A stretch of 64,000 bases of DNA from Salinimicrobium sp050750585 (lineage in GTDB: Bacteria; Bacteroidota; Bacteroidia; Flavobacteriales; Flavobacteriaceae): assembly GCF_050750585.1 (NCBI RefSeq), contig NZ_JBOJLM010000013.1, positions 41,367 through 105,366 of the forward strand. The letters run 5' to 3'. Shown piece after piece: positions 18,506-27,667 of the stretch. The translations under genes and the position numbers were made by a program. The notes below the pieces were generated by a model. That model made no database searches, was not told where the DNA came from, and saw only the letters and a program-made list of their open reading frames with translations. The first letter of the stretch is position 1. Each line of letters begins with the position of its first letter.

Positions 18506-21500
18506 TTAAAAATTAAGGTTTACACCAAATACAACTTGTCTACTTCTTGGAAATGGAGAATGATCTACCCCTGGTGTAAGTGGCGTTTTTCTTCTGGTAG
18601 AAACCTCAGGATCAAGACCAGAATAGTTGGTAAGAATAAACACATTATTTGCAGTTGCATACACTCTTAATTTGGTCAAATTAGCTTTTGCTACAAGAGA
18701 CTCTGGCAAGGTGTAACCTAATGTAAGTGTATTCAATCTCAGAAATGAACCATCTTCCACTGCCCAATCACTAAATACATAATTACGCATGTAAGGCGAC
18801 CACATAGTAGTGTTAGCATTGGCAGCTGCCAGTTCTTCAGGATCGGATATGAGCTGTCCCGTTTCAGGATTAAGGTTCGTCCACCTGTTACCATCTGCCA
18901 TTACAGTACTTAGATTTCTGTATTGACCACTTTCACTAGCAGTTGTAAACTGTATTTTATTAGCATTATATACATCATTTCCTACGCTAAAGTTAAAAGC
19001 TGCAGAAAAATCAAATCCGTAAGCATAAGCATCTATGACAAACCCTCCTGTGAAATCGGGATTTGCATCTCCAATTATAGAGTTATCTTCAATATTCACT
19101 ACCCCATCTCCATTTATATCTTTTAGTTTTAAAGATCCCGGCATTATCTCCCCCACAATATCTGTAGCATCTACTACATCAGATTTTAGAGTGTAAGAAT
19201 TCAATTCAGGGTCATAATTAAAATCTGACACTTCGTAGCGACCATCATTCTTAAAACCATACATGGCTCCAACCGGATGTCCTACCCAAACAGCATAATC
19301 CCCGTTAGAAATCTCTGAAGAAGCCCACCCCGAATAGTCCTGGTAATCTTCTAAAGTACCCAAGGAGTTAATCTTGTTCTTATTGGCCGACATATTTAAG
19401 CCAAAACTCAACCCATAATTCTCCTCTGCCAGCGGATAAAAATTTAAAGCCCCCTCGATTCCGGTATTCTGAATCTCCCCAAGGTTACGGTATTGAAATT
19501 CATATCCTGAACCCGGTGTCCTAAAAGCAAGCAATAGATCTGTTGTCACATTTTTATAGGTCTCAAAACTACCTTGTAGTAGTCCCCTCATAATTTCGAA
19601 ATCAATACCTGCATTCTGTGTTACAGTAGTCTCCCATTTCAAATCAGGATTAGCCAGGGCATTTGAAGCCGCCCAATATGTGGGGATGCCATTAATATAA
19701 GTTGTGGTTTTTGACTGGAAGCTTTGTACCGTTTGACCAGCGGGAATATTGTTATTCCCTGCCTCCCCATAACTTAATCTTAACTTTAGAGCATCCAGCC
19801 ATTCTACGTCTTGAAGAAAGTCTTCTTCATTCAATTTCCAGGCTACTGCGGCAGATGGAAAATATCCCCATCGATTATCACCCAAAAATTTACTTGACCC
19901 GTCAGCCCGGAAAGTTGCAGTAAGTAAATATTTACTTCTGAAGTCATAATTTACACGACCAAAGAAGGACAAAAGCTTGTCATCAGGCCGGTAAAAATTG
20001 TCCACACTTTGCGGGATACCCTGCGTAGTTAATTTTCTTGTTGTCTCAAAATCAAAATCTTTAGGAAATCCCTGAATTTCAGCCGTTTCTTCATTATCCT
20101 TAGTTAGGATCATCTCCTGCCCTACCAATAATTTGAGATTGTGATCTTCTCCAAGATGTTTGTTGAAGTCATAATTAATGGTATTGGCATTTCTAAAGCT
20201 TTCACGTTTTCGATCACTATAGACTAAAGATGGCAATCCCTGATTGCTTGCAGAAGGTTTATTTCTTGCATAATAAGTAGACCTACCATAATAGCGGTAG
20301 TCTTGCTCAATACGATAATCAAGACCAAAATCCGATTGAAATCTTAGATTATCCATAATATTCCATCCAAAACTTCCAAGCATATTATAATTTCTTCTCA
20401 GTTGCTGTCTCTGGTTATCGGCAGTAGCTACAAAAGGATTAACCAAATATCCTGTCAAGGCCTCATCGGTGTTCGTTGTGGTAAGACCAGAAATAGGTAT
20501 TGGGGAATATTGAACACTATATTTAAGCCTTGAATCTGCAGAAGAAACTTCATTTTGCTCATTGGTTCCTCCACCATCAATCTCAGTATCTGAATACCTT
20601 ACTGTAAAAGACAAATCTACCTTTTCACCTGCCTGGCTCTTAAGTGCCAGTGACAGGTTATCTCTTGTGTAAGCTGAACCTAACATTATAGTACTTACAT
20701 CATAATGAGCATAATTAAAGCTGTAGTTGGCTTTCTCAGATCCACCTCTTATAGAAATATCATGACTTTGAACTTCACCCATATTACCATAGACTTGTTT
20801 TTGCCAGTTATTTCCTTCCTGGCCGACATATAGGTCGTAATCCTGCCAAAGTCCAAAAAGTTGTTCATAGGAGTCGAGGTTCTCTGGATCATCAAGTAAT
20901 GCATATTCATATTGCCACTTGACGAAGTCTTCGGGACTCAAAACATCGATGGTATTAGCAATTTTTTGAAAACCATGAAAAGCATTTACACTTACATTGA
21001 TCTTCCCGCTAACCCCATCTTTGGTAGTTATGATAATAACTCCGTTAGCCCCTCTGGACCCATAGATAGCTGTAGATGATGCATCTTTTAAGACCGAAAT
21101 ACTGGAAATATCGGTCGGACTGATATCAGACATACTGGCCACAGGAAATCCATCTACAATAATTAAAGGAGAACTATCCTGTGTTAATGAACCATTACCT
21201 CGTATTCGAATATTAATTTCGGCATCTGGCGAACCTTCGGTAGCGAGCACCTGTACCCCGGGAAGTCTCCCAGTAAGGGTTTCAGCCACACTAGCTCTGG
21301 CCTGTTCGTCTAGCTTTTCTCCGGAAATAGACGCTACCGACCCTGTTAAATCTGATCTTCTAGATGTACCATAACCTACAACTACAACTTCATCTAGAGC
21401 ATTTTGATCCAACTCAAGTGCCGCATCAATTGTAGTTCTTCCGTCTACTTTAACTTCGAGAGGCGCAAACCCCACGTAACTGAATATTAAAACAGCATTA

Positions 21501-21730
21501 GGGCTCGAAACTGTAATAGAAAACTCTCCATCAAAATTTGTCATAGTTCCGTTAGAAGTTCCTTTTTCAAGAATATTGACACCAGGAAGAGGTTCCTGAG
21601 TTGTTGCGTCAACTACAATACCATTCACAGTGGTCGTATTCTGAGACTGCGCATCCACTCCCAGTAGCAGGAGAAACCCGCAGACCAAAAGAAACTCCTT
21701 AGAGAAAAGACTAAATAATTTCATACTCAT
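18506..21730 (-). CDS. susC: SusC/RagA family TonB-dependent oligosaccharide transporter
   Basis: TonB-dependent outer-membrane transporter (1074 aa) that imports oligosaccharides released by surface enzymes. The order is: signal peptide (about 1-30), N-terminal carboxypeptidase-D-like extension (about 32-112; VNGIVVDATTQEPLPGVNI), TonB box (DEVVVVGYG, about 114-122), plug domain (about 125-240) and a beta-barrel ending in the terminal aromatic strand VVFGVNLNF. Its length is typical of SusC proteins. It is the first gene of the locus, with a 773-base leader containing LacI-type palindromes and a possible promoter. An alternative ATG at 21724 would shorten it by two residues. Pectin as substrate is inferred from the adjoining lyases and esterases. 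Confidence 0.96.
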   Translation of the reverse strand: MSMKLFSLFSKEFLLVCGFLLLLGVDAQSQNTTTVNGIVVDATTQEPLPGVNILEKGTSNGTMTNFDGEFSITVSSPNAVLIFSYVGFAPLEVKVDGRTTIDAALELDQNALDEVVVVGYGTSRRSDLTGSVASISGEKLDEQARASVAETLTGRLPGVQVLATEGSPDAEINIRIRGNGSLTQDSSPLIIVDGFPVASMSDISPTDISSISVLKDASSTAIYGSRGANGVIIITTKDGVSGKINVSVNAFHGFQKIANTIDVLSPEDFVKWQYEYALLDDPENLDSYEQLFGLWQDYDLYVGQEGNNWQKQVYGNMGEVQSHDISIRGGSEKANYSFNYAHYDVSTIMLGSAYTRDNLSLALKSQAGEKVDLSFTVRYSDTEIDGGGTNEQNEVSSADSRLKYSVQYSPIPISGLTTTNTDEALTGYLVNPFVATADNQRQQLRRNYNMLGSFGWNIMDNLRFQSDFGLDYRIEQDYRYYGRSTYYARNKPSASNQGLPSLVYSDRKRESFRNANTINYDFNKHLGEDHNLKLLVGQEMILTKDNEETAEIQGFPKDFDFETTRKLTTQGIPQSVDNFYRPDDKLLSFFGRVNYDFRSKYLLTATFRADGSSKFLGDNRWGYFPSAAVAWKLNEEDFLQDVEWLDALKLRLSYGEAGNNNIPAGQTVQSFQSKTTTYINGIPTYWAASNALANPDLKWETTVTQNAGIDFEIMRGLLQGSFETYKNVTTDLLLAFRTPGSGYEFQYRNLGEIQNTGIEGALNFYPLAEENYGLSFGLNMSANKNKINSLGTLEDYQDYSGWASSEISNGDYAVWVGHPVGAMYGFKNDGRYEVSDFNYDPELNSYTLKSDVVDATDIVGEIMPGSLKLKDINGDGVVNIEDNSIIGDANPDFTGGFVIDAYAYGFDFSAAFNFSVGNDVYNANKIQFTTASESGQYRNLSTVMADGNRWTNLNPETGQLISDPEELAAANANTTMWSPYMRNYVFSDWAVEDGSFLRLNTLTLGYTLPESLVAKANLTKLRVYATANNVFILTNYSGLDPEVSTRRKTPLTPGVDHSPFPRSRQVVFGVNLNF

Positions 21731-21828
21731 AATTCTGGACTAAAATTGGTTAATCGTTTAATAGTTCTGGTTTAAGCTATCCGTCATTCAAAAGAAACTC
21801 CAACTAAATCGTTTTCGTTATTTCTTTT

Positions 21829-21858
21829 GAAAATTACCAGCCATTTGAGAAAAAACAA
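21829..21858 (-). promoter_or_regulatory. Possible susC promoter
   Basis: On the minus strand, TTG (21856-21858) is followed after 19 bases by TAATTTTC (21829-21836), one mismatch from the Bacteroidota TAnnTTTG -7 element. It would give a 5' UTR of roughly 90 bases. The palindromic operators lie about 100 and 280 bases further upstream, a placement that fits activation or looping better than simple blocking. Confidence 0.35.
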
Positions 21859-21954
21859 CATCAAAAAACTGGGGTTTTTATCAATTAGTTAATAAGCTTC
21901 CTAAATATTTTAATATTTGATAATTAAAACAGATTTATAAGCTCTTTTTAACAA

Positions 21955-21968
21955 TGTAATCGATTACA
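21955..21968. promoter_or_regulatory. LacI-type operator candidate, perfect palindrome
   Basis: TGTAATCGATTACA is a perfect 14-base palindrome with a central CG, the layout of LacI/GalR-family operators. It lies about 225 bases upstream of the susC start and has a near copy 181 bases away. Confidence 0.55.
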
Positions 21969-22135
21969 CAAACCTAGAGAAAAGAATCAATAAAAGCAAT
22001 TTTTATATAAATAAAATTAATAGAAATTTAATAGAGTTGTAAAAGCAGTGTTAAAAAAAGCAAGAGATTACCTGGATTAAAGCGATTTCAAGTCCCGGAA
22101 GAACACAAGAATTGGGGATGTACAAAAAAACTTTA

Positions 22136-22149
22136 TGCAATCGATTACC
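22136..22149. promoter_or_regulatory. Second LacI-type operator candidate
   Basis: TGCAATCGATTACC matches the palindrome at 21955-21968 at 12 of 14 positions, including the central AATCGATTAC. Two sites in one leader support regulator binding with looping, probably by a LacI-family protein encoded outside the window. Confidence 0.5.
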
Positions 22150-22503
22150 TTAAATAAAATTAAAATTTTATTCGAGACTGGAAATAAAAATTCTAATAAG
22201 TCTGTGGTTCATATTCATCTATAAGAGAGGCTCAGGGAAATACTCTTTATATCTTCAGCAATTATTAAGTAATAGCCACTCAAAAATACCCTTTTTGAAA
22301 CCTGCTGAAGGTCTTCCAGATATACTGGACTACTATTAAAAGAAATAATTGTGTGGAGGTAATATAATCAGAAAGTTAAGACTTTAAATTCTGAAAGCTA
22401 CTGAAGTTAGCAAGAGCTTATCGTCTTTTAAAGAAGTTCAGTTTAATTTAGAACCTATATTTTTCATGCGGAGATAGAACATGGTTTTTAGCCATAACCT
22501 TCT

Positions 22504-23304
22504 TTACCGCTTCATAAATTCTGTGCTTTGCAGCACCATAAGGTCTAAAAGCTGTAGCTCGTTTTCTTTTTCTAAAAGTGCGTGTGATACTCCTTTCTTG
22601 TGCAGATAGGCAATAAAAGCCAGAATCTCTTCCTTATCGATCTTTAAGACCTCCTGAAAAAATTCATGGTCATACCGGTTCAGTAACTCCCGCTCAAGCA
22701 GGTCATAACCTGCCCTTGCTCTTCGTATTTCCTGAGACCTGTTTTTTGGAGCCGGAGCTACAAGATCTACAAGGCCGCCAATGATCTTTATTGGCTGAAA
22801 ACCATATTCCATATTTGCCGACATTCCCGGATTTGTAACACCTGTCTGGGCATCGGGTGAAAACGAGTAATCCATGCCCATGATTTCCGCGGCAGACCAT
22901 GTAGGCAGTTCAAGTTCTAAAACGGGGATGTTCTTAAGGTCTGCTGCAAGATTTCCGGTGAGGTTATGAGGCTTTATCACTACTTCTGCAAGTTCATTGA
23001 TATCTTCTGTGATCTCTACCTGTAATACCCCGGTTTTTAAAACGTTTTTGTCAATTACAACCAGAAGATCCCGGTATTGTACAGCCGAAAAATAGAGGGA
23101 ATCGTTCAAACTCGCATTAATAGTAAAATGTCCACCTTTTGTAGATACACTACCTTTTCCGGTAGTTTTATTGTAGATAGTAATTCCTTCCGCCTCAGCA
23201 TCGGCAGGGACTTTTATGCTCCCCTGTATTTCAACTTCACCCATAGTTTGAGAGACAGCAGTAAATGAGGTAAAAAGCAAGACGAAAATTAATACGTACT
23301 TCAT
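22504..23304 (-). CDS. Exported protein with carboxypeptidase-regulatory-like domain (paralog A)
   Basis: Exported protein of 266 aa with unknown function. The signal peptide ends near FTAVSQ (residue 19). Residues about 25-100 resemble the carboxypeptidase-D regulatory-like beta-sandwich (EIQGSIKV, ITIYNKTTGKGSVSTKGGHF, LYFSAVQYRDL) found at the start of SusC proteins. The second half is helical and charged, with a LEREL..RYDHEFFQEVLKI segment. It is a clear paralog of the next gene (23424-24218), sharing the AEGIT, FSAxQxxD, LPTxSAAEI and HDEFFQ-type blocks; the 119-base gap suggests a tandem duplication. It is transcribed toward the pectin locus but ends 770 bases before susC, so a link to pectin is doubtful. 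Confidence 0.8.
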   Translation of the reverse strand: MKYVLIFVLLFTSFTAVSQTMGEVEIQGSIKVPADAEAEGITIYNKTTGKGSVSTKGGHFTINASLNDSLYFSAVQYRDLLVVIDKNVLKTGVLQVEITEDINELAEVVIKPHNLTGNLAADLKNIPVLELELPTWSAAEIMGMDYSFSPDAQTGVTNPGMSANMEYGFQPIKIIGGLVDLVAPAPKNRSQEIRRARAGYDLLERELLNRYDHEFFQEVLKIDKEEILAFIAYLHKKGVSHALLEKENELQLLDLMVLQSTEFMKR

Positions 23305-23423
23305 ATTGTAAATAACGCCACAATTCAGGCATAATTACATCGAAATGCAAAAAGTGCAGAAATAAAGAATGTTATACCTGTCAAAAATGTCAAATTCAGA
23401 CAATATTTTTTAAATCCATGCAT

Positions 23424-24218
23424 TTAATCTTCCACAGGAGCATTCGCCTTCTGCTGTTTGTATTTCTGGCTTTGCGCTACTAGAAACTCAATTAGCAACA
23501 TCTCATTCTTTGGTTTCAGCATTTCTTCCGTAAGGCCATTATCTGCAGCAAAATAAATGAAATCTGATATATCCTCTTCCGGGACATTAAGCTGATCCTG
23601 GAAAAATTCATCATCATGAAGTTGAAGAATTTGCTCGTCAAGGTCATCATCACCGCCCACCGTTGTTGTGACATCACGAGAGGTGAAAATATTCCTGAAG
23701 ATGTTGGCAAAATTCATCCCGCTGTAAATCATCCCGCTACGCATAGCTGCATTGGAAGGAGAAACCAGTGAATCGGGTCTAAAAGTGTGGTTATACGGAT
23801 TAATTTCTGCGGCCGATTTTGTAGGAAGATCGGTTGATACCACAGGAATAATCTTTACATCTACCTCTACGTTTCCTGAAAGGTCATACGGGCTCACTAC
23901 AACTTCCGGTAGTTCGGTTACTGCTTCAGAAATAAAAACGTTGAGCTGCCGGTTTTCTACAACGCCTTCATCTACCACTACTGAAAAATCCTGAAATTGA
24001 AGTGCCGAGAACTGCAATGTATCTCCGGCCACCACCCTTATGGTAAAATTCCCCTGATCATTTACCACAGTAGCACTTTTAGCCGTGCGGTTAACAACAG
24101 TAATACCTTCGGAAGTCTCCCCTACCGGCGGGGTAACACTACCATTGATCTGCACTCTGTCCTGAGACAAAACTGTGAAGGAAATAAAGAAAACAATACA
24201 GGATAATAAGGGTTTCAT
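23424..24218 (-). CDS. Exported protein with carboxypeptidase-regulatory-like domain (paralog B)
   Basis: Exported protein of 264 aa and unknown function, the tandem paralog of the gene at 22504-23304. The signal peptide ends near TVLSQ (residue 19). A carboxypeptidase-D regulatory-like domain spans about 22-105 (VQINGSVTP, ITVVNRTAKSATVVNDQGNF, LQFSALQFQDFSVVVDEG). The remainder is helical with DDEFFQDQLNVPEEDISDFI and a polar, Gln/Lys-rich C-terminus. A 228-base divergent gap separates it from pepE. Similar pairs occur elsewhere in flavobacteria, but I know no assigned role. Confidence 0.8.
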   Translation of the reverse strand: MKPLLSCIVFFISFTVLSQDRVQINGSVTPPVGETSEGITVVNRTAKSATVVNDQGNFTIRVVAGDTLQFSALQFQDFSVVVDEGVVENRQLNVFISEAVTELPEVVVSPYDLSGNVEVDVKIIPVVSTDLPTKSAAEINPYNHTFRPDSLVSPSNAAMRSGMIYSGMNFANIFRNIFTSRDVTTTVGGDDDLDEQILQLHDDEFFQDQLNVPEEDISDFIYFAADNGLTEEMLKPKNEMLLIEFLVAQSQKYKQQKANAPVED

Positions 24219-24446
24219 AATGCTGATTTTCTTAAAGAAACAAAATCTATTCTTTATAAAAATTTAATTCCCGACTAAACTTTCGTTAAATATCCTTCAG
24301 CAGAAATATATATTCATTAGCCTCTGAAGCCTTGTTCAAGCCATATTATTTGCCCTCTTAATCTGCTTTCTCTACAGAATTGGCCAAATTTTAGAATCTC
24401 CCTGTGTCATATTTTTTAATTTTACATCAATTACTAAACAAGCCGC

Positions 24447-25154
24447 ATGAAAAATCTTATTCTTGCCAGTACTTCTACCCTGCACAGCCAGGAATATCTT
24501 GAATATTTACTGCCCCTCCTAAAAAGCCATTTTAGAGACTGCAGCAACATCCTGTTTATTCCCTATGCCCGCCCCGGCGGAATCTCTCATGAAGATTACA
24601 CTGCAACTGCACAAAAAGCTTTTGAAAAAGCAGGCCTTGAGATTAAAGGGATCCATGAATTTGATTCTCCACATGAAGCTGTGAAAGAGGCTGACGGATT
24701 TTTTACCGGTGGAGGAAATACCTTTCTCCTTGTACAACAGCTCTACAGGCACGATTTGCTTGCGGTGCTTAAGGAAGCTGTAAACCAGGGGAAACCTTAC
24801 CTGGGTACCAGTGCCGGGACTAATATTGCCGGGCTCACGATGAAAACCACCAATGATATGCCTATTGTGTACCCGCCCTCCTTTAATACCCTTGGGCTGG
24901 TGCCTTTCAATATCAATCCGCACTACCTGGATCCCGATCCTAAATCAACCCACAAAGGTGAAACCCGCGAAACACGTATCATGGAATTTCACCGTCACAA
25001 TACACCACCGGTAATAGGCCTTCGCGAAGGGAGCTGGCTGGAAGTAAAAGGAAAAGAAATTAAGCTGAAAGGAACACTTACCGCCCGAATTTTTGAAGCC
25101 GATAAAGAGCCCTTTGAAGTAGAACCGGAAACCGTGCTGAATGACCTCAACTAA
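24447..25154 (+). CDS. pepE: Dipeptidase E (peptidase S51)
   Basis: Cytoplasmic alpha-aspartyl dipeptidase (235 aa) that hydrolyses Asp-X dipeptides. The catalytic triad is visible: Ser122 in the nucleophile elbow GTSAGT, Asp137 in NDMPI and His159 in NPHYLDP, equivalent to Ser120/Asp135/His157 of the E. coli enzyme. FTGGGNTF (86-93) is the conserved Gly-rich loop. Its last 14 bases overlap the start of the glutaminase gene in another frame, so the two are translated from one message and both act on acidic-residue nitrogen metabolism. Confidence 0.93.
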   Translation: MKNLILASTSTLHSQEYLEYLLPLLKSHFRDCSNILFIPYARPGGISHEDYTATAQKAFEKAGLEIKGIHEFDSPHEAVKEADGFFTGGGNTFLLVQQLYRHDLLAVLKEAVNQGKPYLGTSAGTNIAGLTMKTTNDMPIVYPPSFNTLGLVPFNINPHYLDPDPKSTHKGETRETRIMEFHRHNTPPVIGLREGSWLEVKGKEIKLKGTLTARIFEADKEPFEVEPETVLNDLN

Positions 25155-26070
25155 CGTAGATTACCAAAAGATCCTCAACCAGATCAACCAGGAATTTATA
25201 GACCAGCCACGGTCGGGCAAAGTGGCATCTTACATCCCCGAGCTGGCCAAGGTGCCGTCGAACAAATTTGGCATGCATCTTTATGATCTTGACGGAAGTA
25301 ACTATTGCTTTGGCGACAGCCAGGAACGCTTTTCTATCCAGTCAATTTCCAAGGTTTTCACCCTCTCCCTTGCCATGAAAGTCATGGGAGATAAGTTGTG
25401 GAACCGGGTGGGCGTTGAACCCTCGGGAGACCCCTTCAATTCTCTTTCGCAGCTCGAGAACGATTCGGGTATTCCCCGGAATCCTTTTATAAACGCGGGA
25501 GCGCTTGTAGTAGCCGATGTACTGGTATCTTCCTTTAGCAATGCCAAGGCTGCACTCCTCACCTTTCTTCATGAAATAACCGGAAACCCCGAAATTGATT
25601 TTGATCCCGTGGTTGCCGCCTCCGAGCAATCTAAAGGTTACCGCAATTACGCCATGGTTAACTACCTAAAATCTTTTGGGAATATTGAGAACGATGTAGA
25701 AGACGTGCTCGATTTCTATTTTCACCAGTGTTCTATCGCCATGTCTTGCCAGGAGCTGGCTAATGCTTTTATTATTTTCGCAAATAACGGTACAACTATA
25801 GGTTCTGAAAGAGAGTTTCTCACCGGCCGCCAGGTAAAACGCGTGAATGCGCTCATGCAAACCTGCGGATTTTACGATGAAGCCGGTGAATTTAGTTTTG
25901 AAGTGGGCCTACCGGGAAAAAGTGGCGTGGGCGGTGGCATAGTTGCTGTTCACCCCGACAGGTTTGCAGTGGCCGTATGGAGTCCGCCTTTGAACCCCAA
26001 AGGCAATTCGGCGTTGGGAATGGCCTCCCTCGAACGCCTCACTACCCTCACCGGATTTTCGATTTTTTAA
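25141..26070 (+). CDS. glsA: Glutaminase A
   Basis: Glutaminase of the serine-dependent beta-lactamase-like family (309 aa), which hydrolyses glutamine to glutamate and ammonia. The catalytic SxxK is Ser68-Ile-Ser-Lys71 within IQSISKVF. Other family blocks are GDPFNSL, NPFINAGA, the Tyr-containing GYRNYAM, and the C-terminal GLPGKSGVGGGI. Length and start are typical. It overlaps pepE by 14 bases at its start and the convergent alkB-like gene by 23 bases at its end. Confidence 0.95.
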   Translation: MTSTNVDYQKILNQINQEFIDQPRSGKVASYIPELAKVPSNKFGMHLYDLDGSNYCFGDSQERFSIQSISKVFTLSLAMKVMGDKLWNRVGVEPSGDPFNSLSQLENDSGIPRNPFINAGALVVADVLVSSFSNAKAALLTFLHEITGNPEIDFDPVVAASEQSKGYRNYAMVNYLKSFGNIENDVEDVLDFYFHQCSIAMSCQELANAFIIFANNGTTIGSEREFLTGRQVKRVNALMQTCGFYDEAGEFSFEVGLPGKSGVGGGIVAVHPDRFAVAVWSPPLNPKGNSALGMASLERLTTLTGFSIF

Positions 26071-26653
26071 TATTTCTGAAAGTCAGATTGATCCTTGGCT
26101 CCTTAATTCTTTTTGACTTCGGAAGGCTGTGCAACCAGTTTTTCTGAGTATCCCCGGCCATAAGCAGTAGGCTTCCCGGTTCAAGCTGAAGTTCTATTTT
26201 TTCGGCTGAAGCTTTGTGCTTAAAAACAAACCGACGTTCAGCACCAAGGCTTACAGAAGCTATTGCCGGCTGCTTTCCCAATTCTGCTTCTGCATCACTG
26301 TGCCATGACATTCCCTCTTCCCCGCTGTGGTAGAGATTGAGCAGGCACGAATTGAACTCCAGGCCCGTCTCCTCCTCTACCCTTTTTCGTAATTCTAATA
26401 ACTCCGGGATCCAAAGCTTTGCTTTTTTTGTCATTTTTGAATAGGTGTATTCAAATTCACGGTCGCCATACCAGGCTGTCTTTCGGGCGGTAACAATTTT
26501 CTTCCCAAAGATCATGACCTCATCATGCTGCCACGCCACCTCATCCAGCAAATTATTGAAAAAACGCTGCTCTTCACTGTTGTTCAGTATTTTTCCGAAG
26601 TAATAACTTTCCCCATCACTGGGTAATATATTTGGAGGATAAGCAGTCTGCAT
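26048..26653 (-). CDS. alkB: AlkB-like 2OG-Fe(II) dioxygenase
   Basis: Alpha-ketoglutarate-dependent dioxygenase of the AlkB family (201 aa), which repairs 1-methyladenine and 3-methylcytosine by oxidative demethylation. The Fe(II) ligands are His118 and Asp120 in WHSDAE and His175 in WLHSLP; the cofactor-binding pair is Arg187 and Arg193 in EPRINLTFR. The ATG at 26653 was chosen over the preceding TTG. The family resembles eukaryotic ALKBH2/3-type proteins in size. It is convergent with glsA, with overlapping 3' ends. Confidence 0.9.
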   Translation of the reverse strand: MQTAYPPNILPSDGESYYFGKILNNSEEQRFFNNLLDEVAWQHDEVMIFGKKIVTARKTAWYGDREFEYTYSKMTKKAKLWIPELLELRKRVEEETGLEFNSCLLNLYHSGEEGMSWHSDAEAELGKQPAIASVSLGAERRFVFKHKASAEKIELQLEPGSLLLMAGDTQKNWLHSLPKSKRIKEPRINLTFRNIKKSKIR

Positions 26654-26723
26654 CAATTGTAAGGTTATAATTAAAAGGTGTTACTGTTGAAGTTAAAAAA
26701 AATCCTGAAGTCCCAACCTTAAC

Positions 26724-27554
26724 TCAGAAGGAAGAGATTTCCATCTCCATCTCGTACTGGTTTACGGGATTCGAAAAATGGCATTTTTGAAGGGTATTTA
26801 TCTGGCTCTCTCTTCCGGCACTTACATTTTTCAGCTTAACTTCTTTTGCTAACGGGCCTGCAGCATTCAGAAGCCCGGGGTAATTATCGCTTTTTGAGAA
26901 TAATTGAATGATATTCCCGGCATTATCGATCACCAGGTAAGCTTCAGGAGAGTCAGGATCTCCTAAACACCAGGTTTGAACCCGGTTTTGCATCAATTCT
27001 ACAGCTTTGGCTGAATTGTCCCAGGAATAAAGTGCTTCCTTATAAAGCCCACTCTGAATTACCTGCGAAAAATGACATTTTTGAAGGGTAATTTCCGAAG
27101 AAGTTTCAGGAAAAGATCCGGTAAAGCTACGGAGTTGGCGGGTAATCTCGAAGCCTATGCGGTTATACACTTTTAAAGCCCTTTCATTCTCACAGATCAC
27201 TTCCAGCAGACATTTTTCGACTCCGTGAGCCTTTAAAACTGGAATAGCGTGTTCATAAAGTTGATCCACGATTGCCCTTCCGCGGTAATCAGGTAGCACT
27301 CCTGTGCCGGTGTTATATGCTGTAAGTGACTCCCGGTGTTGATCCACACAATTTATAATATAGCCCACCAGCTCATCTTCATCAAACATTCCAAAGGAGA
27401 GCTCCCAGTTTACACGGGCAATGGTGAATCGCTCCCACCAGTAGTTAGGGTCTTCGGGCAGTTTTATAAAATAACCTTCAAAAGCAGAAAGAAAGCAGGA
27501 AAGCACATTTTCAAAAGGAACGCCGGCTAGATTTTTTTTATTTTCATGGATCAT
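26724..27554 (-). CDS. GNAT family N-acetyltransferase with internal motif duplication
   Basis: Probable acyl-CoA-dependent N-acetyltransferase (276 aa). The GNAT core lies at about 45-150: GTGVLPDYRGRAIVDQL is the acetyl-CoA-binding loop and NERALKVYNRIGFE the C-terminal part. The remaining residues form a second domain of unknown function. An octapeptide TLQKCHFS occurs twice, near 157 and 258, each encoded by a copy of the dispersed motif AAAAATGNCATTTTTGA (27068-27084 and 26774-26790 on the plus strand). The substrate cannot be predicted. It stands alone, 70 bases from the alkB-like gene. Confidence 0.8.
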   Translation of the reverse strand: MIHENKKNLAGVPFENVLSCFLSAFEGYFIKLPEDPNYWWERFTIARVNWELSFGMFDEDELVGYIINCVDQHRESLTAYNTGTGVLPDYRGRAIVDQLYEHAIPVLKAHGVEKCLLEVICENERALKVYNRIGFEITRQLRSFTGSFPETSSEITLQKCHFSQVIQSGLYKEALYSWDNSAKAVELMQNRVQTWCLGDPDSPEAYLVIDNAGNIIQLFSKSDNYPGLLNAAGPLAKEVKLKNVSAGRESQINTLQKCHFSNPVNQYEMEMEISSF

Positions 27555-27667
27555 TCAAAAAAAGGTTTAAAATTAAACGAATTTTATTTTTAATCAATCT
27601 ATCTATCATTTCCGGGATTCGTAAATAAGGGAAGTCTGTTGAAGAATTAGACTAAACCCTTTAGATG

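Larger units (their letters stand above)
21731..22503. other. 773-bp AT-rich leader upstream of susC
   Basis: No gene is supported here. The region carries the two palindromes at 21955-21968 and 22136-22149 and a possible promoter at 21829-21858. The remaining 350 bases (22150-22500), downstream of the 266-residue protein gene, hold no clear terminator or coding signal that I can see. Confidence 0.7.
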
